This document shows, piece by piece, positions 12,841-26,030 of a stretch of DNA of 64,000 nt. A program made the position numbers and the translations under genes. The notes under the pieces are model-generated. The model ran no database searches. It saw only the letters and a program-made list of their open reading frames with translations, and was not told where the DNA came from. Each line of letters opens with the position of its first letter. Position 1 is the stretch's first letter. Source of the DNA: Pyrenopolyporus hunteri (Eukaryota; Ascomycota; Sordariomycetes; Xylariales; Hypoxylaceae); contig CADCXC010000037.1 in assembly GCA_902806595.1 (NCBI GenBank), forward strand, positions 1,984,001 to 2,048,000, in the 5' to 3' direction.

Positions 12841-14830
12841 TAAATTAATTATTATTTTCGTTATCGTTTTTATTATTTTTTATATTATTATTATTATTAT
12901 TATTTTCGTTATTATTTTTATTATTATTTTTATTATTTTTTTCGTCGTTTTTTTCGTTGTTTTTTTTATCGTTTTTTTTATCGTTTTTTTCGTCGTTTTT
13001 TTCGTCGTTTTTTTCGTTGTTATTTTATCGTTTATTAATATTATTCCTTAAATTATTTAGTTTATATTTTTTATTAAACGGCGGCTTAAATTACGATTTA
13101 AATTTAAACGATTTAATATTTTTATTCGATCGTATTTAATGTTTATTATTAACGAAAAATATTAATGTTTTTTTAATTTTATAAATATATTTATATTTTT
13201 TCGAGATAATATTATATATTTTAAAAAGTTTTAATATATTTTTATATAAAATTAATATACGATAAATATTAAAAAAATTTTAAACGAATCGAATTAAATA
13301 ATATACGAAAAAAATATTATAAAAAGGATTTAATTATCGGTTATAATAATTAACGAAATATTTTTAATTAATATAATTATCATCGAATAATTTTTATATA
13401 ATATAAATATAAAATATATATTAAAAATTATTATAATTTATAAACGTTATACGCTTCGAAAATATAAAAAATATCTTCGAATCGTAAATATAATATAAAT
13501 TATAACGGAGAAAAATTTTATTATATTATTTATTTCGATTAAAATCGTAATTTATTTAATTCGATATATATAAACGTATATTATTTCGCGTAAATTAATA
13601 TTTAGTTTTTTTTTCGTAAAAAAATACGTAATATTTATTAACGAAGTAAACGTTTTCGATTAAATAATAATTTATAAATTTTTATTATTCGCGGGAAAAT
13701 TTAAACGTTTTAAAAAATTTAAATATTTTTAATAATTTATTTTTTTTCGAATATATTTAATTTTCGAAAAATGTAATAATTAAATAATTATATCCGTTAA
13801 AATTTATTAAAATAATTATTAATAAAAGGAAATATAATAATAAAAGATATATATATACGTTCGATATTTTTTTAAGTTTATATTTTTAATTATATAAATA
13901 AAAATAATAAAAAAATTTTTTAAATTATTTTTCGAAATTTTTTTAATAACGAAAGTTTTTTTAACGATTCGAACGGTTTAAACACTTAGAAAAAATATTT
14001 TTTATTTCGTAAAATTAAGTTATTTTTAATTAAATTAATACGATTATTTTTTTTTCGATTTTTAAATAAATATAAATTATTTAAAGGGATATTTTCTTTT
14101 AATTTTTCGTCGTTACGTTAATAATTTTTAATTATAATATAATAAATATAATATATTAAATAATATAAAATGTTTTTATCGTTCGAACCGTTAAAATATA
14201 ATAGTAAACCGTAATTATATTTATAATTTAAGTGGAAAATTTCGATTTTTAAAATAATTTAATTATACGAAAAATTTAATAATATAATTTTTTTAAAAAC
14301 GTTTATATTTAAATATTTAAATTTATTAATTTCGACGTTATATATCGATGAAATCGATTCGTTAATTAAAAATATTAAGTTAATAATTAAAAATAATATA
14401 TCGTTAATCGAATATAATAAGTTATTAATTAAAAATAATAAATTATTTAATAAAAAAAATAAGTTAAGTTTTTTTATAATCGTATTAAACGATAAAATAT
14501 TTTTATTTTTTTTTTTATTTTTTTTTTTTCGATAATATATTACGTATGTTAAATCGTAAAATTTAAATTTAATTACGTCGTAAATTTATAAAATATATAA
14601 AATTATTTTTAATAATAATTAATTAATAATTTTTATTATTTTATTTAAATATTTAAATAAATATTTAATTTAATTAATATCTTTTAATATTATATAATTA
14701 AATAAAAATATACGTTAAATTATATATGTAATTTTAATAATTAAAAATATAATATATTATATTATATATTAAATAATACAGTAAAATAAAAATAAATAGC
14801 GGTTTAACGGTTTTTAAGATTTCGTTTAGC

Positions 14831-17800
14831 TTATTAATTTATACGTAAACCCATGGGTCGAATTGCGAATTTAATATATCGTTATAAACTTGATTGGACG
14901 AGGAGGACCCGAATATTTGGAGCTTAGATGAGGTCCTAATGAGCTGACGAATATCTTATACCTAAGAGTGTATCGACGGATTAACGTAACCCCTCTACAT
15001 ATGATGACGGCAGCATCCTAGTAAGTCAAGGGTAGGTAGAACTATAACGTTGACGTGCTCGGCCTACCCCGGACTTCATCAGCCCTAATCATCTAGTCCA
15101 ACTCAAAAAACCGCGCGGCTCCGCGAACCACGGCATGCCTCGGAGATCCGCCAATGTGAGAATGCCCGTTGCCCCGGCTACGGCCCGATCGTATAAACTC
15201 TGTTAGATATTACCTTATATGACTATTTCAGGCGTCATGATGCCGTAGCCTTCAGCGCAGAACCACCGAGTCATTCAGCTACTTATCACCTTCAGAGCGC
15301 GGGCCTAGCCGACGGCTGTACACTTGGACTAGGAAATATCGAGCTACCTTGAACTTACTTGCAGGCTCGAACTTTCCAAAAGCTCTTACCGGCGCGGGCC
15401 GACGTCTCTAACCAGCCGATTTATAAGCTGGCTTGGGCGACGCTTATTATACTTTCAAGCTAGATGAGTAGATTCGAGTAGTATCTTGTCCAAGGTCACA
15501 AGGGGTATAGTATGGAAACACCATCACATAATCTCGATGAACCCTTTGGCCTAATAACGGCGGCGGCTAAGACCGGGCCCGTCGCTCTAGAGTAGCCTGC
15601 GGCTTGGGTTGAATGCATTAGAGCGCTCGAAGCCATACACTATACGCGCTTTAAACTTTGCAACTATATATAACCACCTTGGCTTGAACTAAGGATAGCT
15701 TCCGTTGGCAAGGGATAGGGTGCTACCCCTTACTCCAGTTGAACCCTTCGCCCCAGAAACCAGCCCAACGCTAGAGTACCCAATGACCTCAAGTCAGCCC
15801 ATGATCCCGTACGCGAACATAGTACTTATGGTTTCCTCGTCACTTTGTATTTCGACTTCTACTAGTTCTTGCACCGGGTGCGAAGACCCCAGAGACGGTT
15901 GGTAGATAAGCCTTCGGCGATGCCTAGCTAGAAGGCGGCTAAGCTATCCGTGCCCAAGATCCGAGCAAACGGCGTCGATTAAGACTGAACCATCCTGTGG
16001 CCTGATCCTAGGGCGATTATGATGTTAGAGTTCAATCTAGGCGCCGCCCGGTGCCGTTGGGTAGGTATTTGAAATACAAATGACCTTAGTGGAGATCCGA
16101 CGGCCTCCGGGGAGGCGATGCGCTTCGCCTACGGCTTGCCGAGTGATACCATCCCCAGAAAATCAATGCTTCTAGATCATCCAAGTACCTAGCCCAGATA
16201 CGCGAGGAGTGCCGTTGAGCCGTTATCCCGCGAATCAAAGCATATTCTCGTAGCTGTGCCGTTGTGCTTAGTGTACACGCAAATAGGGGTCGGGTATACG
16301 ATAGGTTTGATCGTGTTAGGGGACCTCGTGATCCAAGCTACTACAGTGCCGGATGCTAGATATTATGTCGTGGCATTCATTCTGGGGCTCGACGGCTCAC
16401 GATTACTTCGACGTGAGCAAGTTTACCTAATGTACGATTCCGTCTGGGCATCGAGAAGGAGATCACACCTTCCGTCAGGAGTTAGCATCTCGACATAGTC
16501 TTGGCTACGTTACCACTTTACGGCGCTTTTAGATGAGTGCAAGTTGTGAGTTGCAATCCAATATAAAGCACAAAAGGGTTAGGTAACAAGCTAGCTATTG
16601 TATCCTTATCTATAATTAATGAGCCTCTTAGATAGTCTCACTGTGCAGCCGCTCGTAGGGCTCACGTAGTATTGTCAGGGACCTTGCCCCTTCAATAAGA
16701 TAGGTATCGATGCTTATTCGCCGGTAACGTGTCTCGTTTGTAGATGTGACTCAGGTAGCGGAGATCTTATTTTAGGCGCGAGTGGGCGTGTCGTCACTAC
16801 GCCCAGTGCCTATGTGTATATCATAACTCCCTGATAGATGGGGCAGAGCGATAGTATTGAACACGATTCTATCGTTCAGCTCATGGTAGCAGATAGAATT
16901 GAAGTTTGCCGAGGAGCCGTGGTTGGCGTAGGGTATCTAGGCTGGTTTGTTCCGAGGTTTAATGAACATCCGCCTTCGGCAGTGCGCCTAGAACCATGTG
17001 GTAATGTATGATCGAGACCCAATATCCCCCCTCCAATATAAATGACATGATCGCCGCCCTTAGGCGGTCAGAAAATGCCTCCCGTATCCCGGGGGGCGCC
17101 CCTAGCGATTCCATATAGTATCCTCTAGTGTGAGATATTAAGCTGAGTGGCATAACGCTCGATCTCCTCTCAACCGCTAACCTGCCGAGTATCCATGGAA
17201 GGAGTTCGGGACCGTTGATATGCTAGTGTTACCACACTCTGTGCACGACGCGGAGAAGGCGTCTTAAGACTGGAAGAGGATTGGCAGGCTGGACCTAGGC
17301 TATGTCTTGGAGCGCCTTTGTACGTACCTAGCTTAGCAGCGGGCGCGGGCTCTCCTAGATCTACCATTAGAACATGACCAGCCGCTGGCCTTGATAACGT
17401 TCACCACAGCAGCATTAGGCGTTCGTGGCTTACTATAAGCATTGATCGCAACTTAGAGCTCGTTCAACACGTTAGTTTTCTGGAAGCCGTAAGTCATCAT
17501 AATTCATCACATGGTTCCGCCGCGAGCTCTGACAGGCCTCCACGAATGTTTCTAGAAACGGTTCACAGATCGCAGGCAGGTAGCGCATGGACCTCTGCGA
17601 AACAACCCTGTGAGCTACGCGAGCGACCAGATTACTCACTAGCGAGTATTGCTATTGATTGAGTCCTTCTGTGGCTGTTGTTTGGTTCGCAATATGTTGA
17701 TAAGGGGCGATGCAACTGCGAGTAACACAACGAAATTTGTCACGTCTCCCTAGGAACGTAACTCCTCGGAGCAGGCAAGCCTGAGGGAAATACTGTGTCC

Positions 17801-18770
17801 TTTCTTATTGTCTCATTATCACCTTGTAATGTCATTTGAGAAAGAGGCCGGAGAAGTTGAGGCTTGGATGGCCAATGGTTGGGTTTACTGATACGTATAG
17901 GAGCTAGCAACATCAGCACCAAACCCGATGACTTTAGACACTTAGATGATGGCTTCTTGGCGTAAATCTGATGCTATGATAGGTTAGTGGCTAGGTCCCG
18001 GGCAGTTGGAGTAAATTTTGATAGTGAAATGCTTGTCAAGACGCTACTAGTAATCGCTGAAAAAAGGGGGGGCGTTCTTTACGAGCCACGATACCCACCG
18101 AAGAGCTGATCTCAGCGCTGACATAGCAGAAGCCAGGATTCCGCCATCAGAATCATGGTTGGCTTATTGTAGCTGGCGTTTCTAATCATCCTATCCGACG
18201 ATGAGAATCTATGCATCTAGTAAATCCAAATGCTGGCACGCTAGACTGCTGGTAACACGACATCTGTCAGTTCGTCAGCCCTGACGCCGGGGACCAGTAG
18301 ACGGCCTGAAAGCTCTCCGAGCTTAATACGCGTCGCTCCCGAGGACTTATATACCTGCCTGAAGCATTTACATTTCTTCAGTCTAGAAGCGGCATCAGCT
18401 GCCAAGCTCCGTCTGTAGGTAGACAATATATCACGCGTGGAAGTGCCCTTCGGATATTATAGTATCGCCATAATATCTTCCCGAACGAGAATTACGACAC
18501 AGACGCAGAAGAACAATTTCATTATTTATCATCTTACAAGTGGTTCATACTATGATATCGTAGGCTCTTTTTATATGGTACAGGCTACTGTGATATGGAG
18601 TAATTAGTACCACATTATGTGCGACCCCGTTTGGGGAATTTTTATGTTTTTCGGGTGTCGCTAGTTTAAGAAGACACACAATCTGCTGTCTAGTCGACCG
18701 GACATATTTCACGCACCCTATAGAGAAAGCCACCTACACTACGAGTTGTTCGGGTTAAGTAAAGATATAT
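14831..18770. other. Gene-free block with CTAG excess
   Basis: Base composition becomes roughly even within a few tens of bases at about 14,830-14,870. No frame on either strand exceeds about 80 codons and none resembles a protein. By hand count CTAG occurs about 34 times in 3.9 kb, roughly twice what even composition predicts, and TpA is commoner than ApT in the lines I sampled. This may be old repeat or gene DNA scrambled by many transitions, or simply non-coding. I recognise no element. Confidence 0.6.
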
Positions 18771-19395
18771 ATATATACTTAGGTATATATAATGGAGACC
18801 TTATTGGATTGGATGGAGTCTCGGGATTCCTGTGTTCGGATTGAAGCTTGACAGGTTCGCCGGCGATGCGAGAATCGTATGTGGAGATGTATGGAATTGA
18901 GTAAGGGAGTTGTAAACTTCGCTAGACCTAGATCTTAGGTCGGGTAATGTCCCGGATGTTCCGGGGTTTGCTTTGACTTACCATTCGGGTAGGTTAGACC
19001 ATCTGGTAGGAAACTAGTGGAGATTGAGGCTCTCACAAGGCATTTTAACGACGTCAAACTAGGTAACTGTAGCGAGCTTCGATGGGATAGCTAATGGTAA
19101 AGCACGCATCCGATCTAAACTCAAGTTACATCGATGGGCGCACGTAGATAAGTGCCAAGCTGTGAGTAGGTTAGGTCAGATGGCATCTGTAGTGTTCTCT
19201 TGCCTTTTCAGGCAGCTACCCACGGTCTTCGCCTAGACCAGCATATACGAATAGCATATACAGGCCTTGAGCCGTAACCATGAGGCTGTGCCGAGGGCCA
19301 CCAATATTAGTAGGACGAGCTCCATAACGCGATATGGTTGCGCCTCCGGGTATCTTGGTGGAATAGTGGGATAGATGGCTTCGATTCTCTATATA

Positions 19396-19419
19396 GGGGG
19401 AAGGGGAGGGGAGTGGGGG
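19396..19419 (+). other. Guanine-quadruplex-like motif
   Basis: Four runs of four or five G separated by AA, A and AGT. This meets the usual four-tract rule with very short loops. It lies in gene-poor DNA, so no regulatory target is evident. Confidence 0.6.
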
Positions 19420-22400
19420 ATAGAGACACGAAATTTATGTCCAATAAGACCGTTGATACTCATGTGCTTTCTCCTTCCGTGAGATAGCCGCTGCGGCAAC
19501 GTCAATATTTGCTTGACTCGTCGTATCATTAGAACGCCTGAGGGGGGACAATGGATGTTCTCGAAAATATGAGGGATGAATCCTGGACGGCTAAATTACC
19601 TATCCTCCCCCGTGCTTTCATGCATGATGGTTGGCTCGTAGGAATATGAACTATGCATAAGAAGCCGATTGCATCATGAATCGTTTAACCGTGGCTGCTA
19701 TTAACGTCGTATCATTCCATGTGATAACACCCAAGATATTAGGACTTATCCTCGTTAGATATACGATTGAACGGGGATATTAGTGTAACGTTGAGCAAGA
19801 TGTAGGCTCCTGCATTTGCACCTCTTAGGAATTTCGGTAGCGAGCGTCGATGATTGACAACCCGTCAATATATTGGAGGGACGCTTCTCGAATGAATGAA
19901 TGGATGGGTGGTTCCCCCGTCAGAAAAAAAAAATAACCATAATATCTAGGGTTTCACCGGTGTCGATACATATAACCGGTACTCGAGATACGACGTTACC
20001 AGTAAGGCTGGAATCGTGAGTTAAGCACTGGCCCGGCGTCGAAAGTGCCATCGGCCATGTCTCGACCCTCAGCGGCTACCTAAACGCCGAGCATGCGGCG
20101 TCACATCCCGGTGTTCCTGGGATTTGACTGGACAAGGTTGGAAGTCAACGAGATACCTACCTACCTACCTAACATAACACGATAATACCGGGATAAAAAT
20201 TTTCACCCTGTTCCGCACCGTCGGAAAAGGCGAGAGGTGTTGGATTCAACAGAGGCTGTGGAGTTTTCGGACGAAGCGTGTAAGAGAACCTCGGCGCCTT
20301 AGGGGCTTTTGACCTCCTCTTGGATTGATCCTAGAGCAGCGTGACCTGCTACATACGCAGTAAGGCGCGTAATTATGCCGAATCTTAAGGCTGTTAGGAG
20401 GAGCTGAGAGGGGGAAAAAAATGCATAAACGGAGCGGTCCGATAGGCTGTCTCGTTCCCTCAGCTTCTTTCTGTTACCTAGTTGGCGGTTCGAGGGGGTT
20501 AACCGCGGAGCAACGTTCTGGTTGCCTTCCTGATACCGCTAGAACGCCCCAGGTGTGTTGGTACGCGCGCTAGATCCTCGAACCGACCGAGAGGCGGATC
20601 AGGATTGTGTAAAAAGGCTTACCCGATTAGTCAAAGTATTGATTGGTTAGGATCAAAAGATATTGAAATCTAGAAGGCCAATCGACTGCGACAACAGGAA
20701 CGCAGGTTTCCAAGATTTCTAGCAATTAATCTAGATGAAGGCGGCAAGATTCGTCGGTAAAAAAATCTCGTTCCTGGTTTGGTTCCAAACGGAATATGGT
20801 GATGGTGGGATATGTACTAGAGAACATTGCGATCTAGGTACGGTAGACATGTGGGTTGACTTCGACGTAGTAGTAGACAAACAGAGTATCTCCATCATAA
20901 CATGGATGTATGTATTGTGCATTGGATTTACCTAGGTAAGAAGACTATTACTGAAGATGAAAGAATTGGGAGATCGAAGTGAGCAAAGACGCCAAGTTGC
21001 CCAGCGGCAACTCGGGTTCCGGCATGGCCGTCCGGGTTCGCGCTAAGAACCTTAGTATACCAAGCTATAGACGGAAATGTTCTAGAAGTATTCCAGAAAA
21101 AAAGCTTCCAATTTCACTATATGTGACGAACCAGTTACCTACTACCTACCTACCTACATAGGTAGCGAAAGGATTTCATTCCTCCATATTATTCCTTCTC
21201 TCAACCGGGACATCGATCGACGCTACGTAATACCTATCCAATGAGGTGTCCATGGTCGCAGTTCGAATTATTTTGTGTAAGGTAGTACCTTTATGGAATG
21301 CGTCTATGTATAGGTACCTCTTGTACTAAAGCAGCCGACAGCGGAGTATTCCCACCCATATACCTGGTACTTTGATACCTAACTTGTGCTGTACCTGTCT
21401 GCACCTTATAATACGGGCATGTACCTCTATTATTCTTTTGCACATTCCACCAAGTACCTATGTAGGTACCTAGGTACCTACCTATCTACTTTAGCAGCGG
21501 CCAACGGAGATCTCGGAAGTTGGAATCCTATCTCGGAGCTATTAGCCAACGCATATTTTCTTTTTCTTTTACGCTTTTCTTCTTTCTCCTTTTCTCTTAG
21601 TTTAAACCATATGTCATCTCGAGATTCGCGTTACCTTGGCCACTTCGACGTGGACATTCTCTTTTTTTATTTCCTTATACACTTCACTATGTAGATCTAT
21701 GAGGTGGCATTGTTGGTGGGGTCATAATTTGGACTTTTCCGCATTGCGGGCCCTTCGAATGCGGTTCTGGTCGGCACTGTCGCATGTTATTGCGCTTCCA
21801 TGTGTTCACTTTTTTCCCGAGTTTCCTCGTTTTTTATGGGAATCTGTTCTAGGGAGAACTTGCGGTGAAGCGCGCGCCAGCCCGTAATTGGGCGAAAGAG
21901 ATACCACGGAATCTGTCCTATTTTACTTACTCAGATGGGATATCGAAGATTCAATTCAGCCCCTTCCGGCCTGTCTTGACGTTGGGGCGTCTTCTAACCT
22001 CAGCACGAAGGTTTATGTGTATGCGCGCATGCAGCAGGTAGGTAGGTAGTAGGCAGGCATGTAGTATGGGGTGGTATGCGAAGAAGTCTTGATGCAACGC
22101 ACCTAGGGGTACTCACGATGTCACTGCGGCAAGGCTGTCTCCCCCTCTTTGCTGGAGTCATCAAGTTCCGGTAATGCAGCCGGATACAGCAATGCTGACG
22201 ACCTTTTCCGTGATGTCACACCCAACGACAGGTTTCCAACCTTGCTGGAAATGGCAGCATAAGCAGCTGATCACACACACCTTGGGTTCTTTTAAGATTT
22301 TTGTTCTTTGCCTTTATCGGCGGAGGTGAGGCTGTTTCGAGAACGGGACGTGTGCTCTGCCTGCGCCCTGCATGGCAGATCTTGACTTGACCCATTCCCC

Positions 22401-23385
22401 TTAGGTTTCTTATGGTGGCTTCGAACTGTCCAATGATGTAAGATGGCATCTTCCTCTGTTTCGGCGCCTACATACATACAATGAGTGTTTCGACTTTGGT
22501 TGGCGGATGAGAGCGAGACACCGATGCTACCACCCCTTATGGGCTTCACCAACTGCCGACACTTTCTCTTCCAACTGGCAGTGAGGGTCTACACTCCATC
22601 GACCGTCGCTACCTACGCGGCTTGCGCGTCTATTGGCGATACAACGTCCCTATCAACAGTCGTTAAAGATAGGCAGATGGCAGCCTCTGCTGAAACGTCT
22701 AGACGTTTCCAGATATCGAGCCTTCATATTCGATTGCCTTCCCGAACCTGCCCCTAATATAAAATAAATGGCGTCTACCGAGGAAGCTTGGCCCGACGGT
22801 CGCGTGCGTCCCACTGTGATTTGGGGAGGCGATGATACCGTAAATCATCTAAGATAATATCGACAGAGCCAGTCACATTGCGCAACAATTACGAGATGGA
22901 TCAAGCCTGAGAGTTACTGGAGGGGCAAAATGACATTGCTGATATGGATGAATAAAAACGCCGTTGTTTTAGGCATGTGTCTTAGGGACTGACTGGATAG
23001 TGAGACTACCCAGAACAGTGAGACTAATAGTAGAATGGTGAGAAGCTTACGCATATGGTCGACTTCGAGCCCGTTTTCTAGGCTCGAGTGGCTGCAGTCT
23101 CTCATGTCTGCAGTGATAGTCGAGTGCTGGTCGAGGGGGACGTATGTTCCTTGTGCGACATGCGCATCTGCAAGTCATACAGGATATCTGCAGTACGATA
23201 ATGTTCGAGGTGTTATCCCGACCTTGGAGGTATTAGAAAGCATACGCAAGTATCGTGCCTCACCTAGGGATAGTTGACTAAGCCGGCATGATGTTACCGA
23301 GGTCTTAAAACGTAACATATGCATAAATCAGGGGCGTAAAGAGAAGCAGAAGAGTTCCGTATTCTAGTTGATCGAGTGACATACA

Positions 23386-23422
23386 TAGGTACCTAGGTAG
23401 GTAGGTACCTAAGGTAGGTAGG
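23386..23422. repeat. TAGGTACC palindromic array (example)
   Basis: Tandem TAGG and TACC tetramers containing the palindromes GGTACC and CCTAGG. Similar arrays occur at 20,152-20,171, 21,453-21,490, 33,168-33,202, 43,190-43,224, 46,390-46,406, 50,741-50,760, 59,946-60,011 and 60,234-60,260. Nearly all lie outside coding exons. They look like a dispersed microsatellite family of this genome. Confidence 0.75.
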
Positions 23423-24839
23423 CATCGGTTATTGGAATGATGCCATCGTCATCTTTCCTTCTTCTAAAGCAACTTAGTTCCGTTGGTAATTCAACGCTTT
23501 AAGTGGCGAGTGTCCGCTGATTAGTGCTAATTGATGTAATGTTCTACAGACGGCTTTTTGCGTAGGAAGGTCTGTACATACCTAGGTACCTAGGTACATG
23601 TATTAGGTATTCCCAAAGAAAAGAGGTATGGGGTGGGGAGGTACCTCTACGTATTCGCCCACGGATTTTGCCTTTGATTCTACCATAGGAAGATGGCATT
23701 GGTTGCAGCAAGGTACCACCACCCCACCGCGAGTTGATCAGCCGTGGTTGCTGATTGGCTTTGTTCTCATCAGCAGGTGCTTCTAGCATTCTTCCATCAT
23801 CCCTCGCCGCTTTACACTGTACGGCTAAAATGACCAGGGGTGTGACGGACTATTCCGCATGGGTACGAGGACCCTCTCACGCAATAGGAGGACGTCGTAT
23901 GATTGGGCAACCCGGCTTGGCCCTGCTTCTTCTAGTGCCTTTCTAGCGTTGCGCCACTTTTCGATACGTAGCACGGTACGTATGTCACTTACACCTTAGC
24001 TGAGGAGATCAAGGCGAGATGAAGGCAAGAAAGTTGGCCGCTTGGTGAGATGACGGCAGTATAGTAGGCAGTCAGGCAGATAGGTAGGTAAGGCTCCGAA
24101 ACCTAACCTTATAATAAACCAGACCTTATCTCCAGCATCGCGACAAGGCGGCGCCGGGACTAATACGATTGTAAGGTACATACCATTCGTACTGTTAGAA
24201 GGTCATAGCCCTGATTATTGGTCTCGTCGGTGCGCATATCACATACTGCTGGCGTATTGTACATGATGGAGGTAGATACATGTATGTAGATAGATACGAC
24301 GAGATAACTCAGGTACATGTACGTAATGGCAGAGGACAGAGAGGTAATTGACGTTGGCCGACCCCTAGCTACTTCGCCCAGCCCGATTTGCTTCTCTTCC
24401 TCTTCCCACCTGTCGAACCCTTGTCTTTGTCGCCCTCGAATGCTACGTCGAAAGGTCGAAAGATCTTCAGTACGAATCCCGTAGTTTGGGGGCATTATCT
24501 AAATGGCGATGCCTTCTCCCCTCCCTCCTCTATGCGCCCCGTACATATTATGAATAAGGAGAAAGTAAATATCGAATCAAATCAAATCTAACGCGGCGGC
24601 TGGCCGAGAAATCTAAAATGGTTCCCGTCGCGATAAGGAGGCGTATTAGGTTTCCATGGTCAAAGCCTGTATTAGATGTGCATCAAATAGTATAATTCGC
24701 AAAGTACCTTTGTAGAGATTTTCTTAGTCAAAAGTTCCATAAAGGGGCCACCCATCGAAACAACCCCAGTCGACCCATTCGCCATGCAGCCGTTGCATGA
24801 AGTTAGGTACCTTGACCACCCCCAAAGGTGGGTACCAGT

Positions 24840-26030
24840 ACTTGGTCTCCCTTTTTCCCTTTAATCTTCCTTCTCTTTCCCACCCGATTTCTGTTTCGAG
24901 TTTTGAAGTGTTCCATCAAGTCTTGTCTGCTTCATCGGGCCAAAAAGTTGATTGAACGAATGTCTTCCGGTCCTAGGCCTATTATCTGAAGCTTTCATTA
25001 TACACCCCCAGCCAGACCCTCCATTGTTATCCAAAAAAGAAAACGACTCCTTCGACTCTAATTCTCCCCTTCACTTGCGCGTCAACGTCCCATATAGGAA
25101 CCCGACACCGCTTCAATTGCTAATACTGTTCCTCACTTATACGACTAATCCTCATCGACTCCGGATCGGCACCTCAATCTTGACTGTATCAGTCCCGACT
25201 GACGCCACTCACTCGCTCATTCATTCATCCATTCCTTCCACCACTGCCACCATCTTGTCGCCGTTACGCCTGGTGGACCTAGGTGTTGTGTTTTGAACGT
25301 TTGGTTGCAAATCATCTGCCATTGTTCCTGCTCGTCCTTCATTCCACACGGCCTGCAGTAACCAAGAGTACGTTGTAAAACAGCACGACTGTTGCAGAAC
25401 AGAACGACTGTTCCTCAGGGTTGTCGCACCGTCCTGCTCTAGAAATGCGCTAGAATCCCCGGAAGCTTCTCAATTCTCCCCAGGTTGCTAAACTTTTCTG
25501 GAATCAAAATCCTCCCTCTTCAAGTTTGGTCGTGAGATCCAGCCTGTTTGTTAGACGTCGCCTGAGATTGTGTCGGACAAGTACCTTGTCCCCACTTGAG
25601 TCATCGGCGGCCGTCTTGTTGCGCTGTACAGTCTTGGGTTCGTCGGCCTGTACTGGCTGGAATACCGCGAATATCCCAGCCTACCGACTCATTCTAGGTA
25701 CTTCGAAAGTCGCTTGATATCTGCTCGTACCCGTGCAGTGCCAGGACCAGAGCCCCGTTGATTGGTCGGAAGAGCTTGGTATATTGCAATCCGCGGGCTG
25801 CCTGCAGATTTTGAGGCCTGCTTGAAGTGAGGATACGCTATAGCTAACGTCTCCTGCATTTCCATAATCTTGTCACAAAACAGTCTCGCCAAACGGGAAG
25901 CCTGCCAGTTTTGCATGGCGTCTGAGCTTGTTTTGGGTTAAATTCGCTGCAAGAGCTTCTGTTTGCTCGGAGTTACACAGCCAGGCGGATTACCCGATAC
26001 CTGTTCATCTTCCTTACCTTACGAGGAATA
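24840..26030 (+). promoter_or_regulatory. Pyrimidine-rich promoter/leader of RGS gene
   Basis: From about 24,845 the plus strand becomes strongly C/T-rich, as in many fungal promoters and 5' leaders, and stays so in patches up to the RGS start at 26,031. Small open frames here (for example one from 24,952) start at TTG or lack any family resemblance. I read the stretch as promoter plus a long leader, possibly with upstream ORFs. The transcription start cannot be placed. Confidence 0.4.

Larger units (their letters stand above)
1..14830. repeat. AT-rich, RIP-like mutated repeat block
   Basis: Gene-free block of very low GC. Nearly every cytosine on the plus strand is followed by G; CpA, CpT and CpC are almost gone, and G outside CpG is also scarce though less so. 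No reading frame over about 60 codons looks like a protein. Such blocks in Pezizomycotina are usually transposon-derived DNA mutated by repeat-induced point mutation and often heterochromatic. The block contains several repeat families listed separately. I could not recognise any transposon protein. It could be pericentromeric, subtelomeric or an interstitial AT-rich isochore; the sequence alone does not say which. Confidence 0.85.
18771..24840. other. Intergenic DNA without recognisable genes
   Basis: About 6 kb with only short open frames, none showing a known motif, biased codon use or plausible splice partners. It holds scattered TAGGTACC-type palindromic arrays (20,152-20,171; 21,453-21,490; 23,386-23,422), a guanine-quadruplex-like motif at 19,396-19,419, and pyrimidine-rich stretches near 21,550-21,610. 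A heavily decayed or lineage-specific gene could hide here. Confidence 0.55.

Noticed and set aside
12453..13139. Two open frames of about 60 codons in the AT-rich block
   Set aside because: They encode F/L/I/S-rich low-complexity peptide and overlap repeats; AT-rich mutated DNA with TTT-rich strands gives such frames by chance.
1..14830. Bisulfite-converted or otherwise chemically altered sequence
   Set aside because: Conversion would remove C on one strand only and leave normal G. Here G outside CpG is also strongly depleted and A is as common as T, so the pattern is genomic.
15705..18733. Several open frames of 60-80 codons in the CTAG-rich block
   Set aside because: Lengths fit chance for 4 kb in six frames; no motif, no codon bias, no plausible splice partners.
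24952..25296. 114-codon frame upstream of the RGS gene
   Set aside because: It starts at TTG, lies in a C/T-rich leader, and has no recognisable domain.
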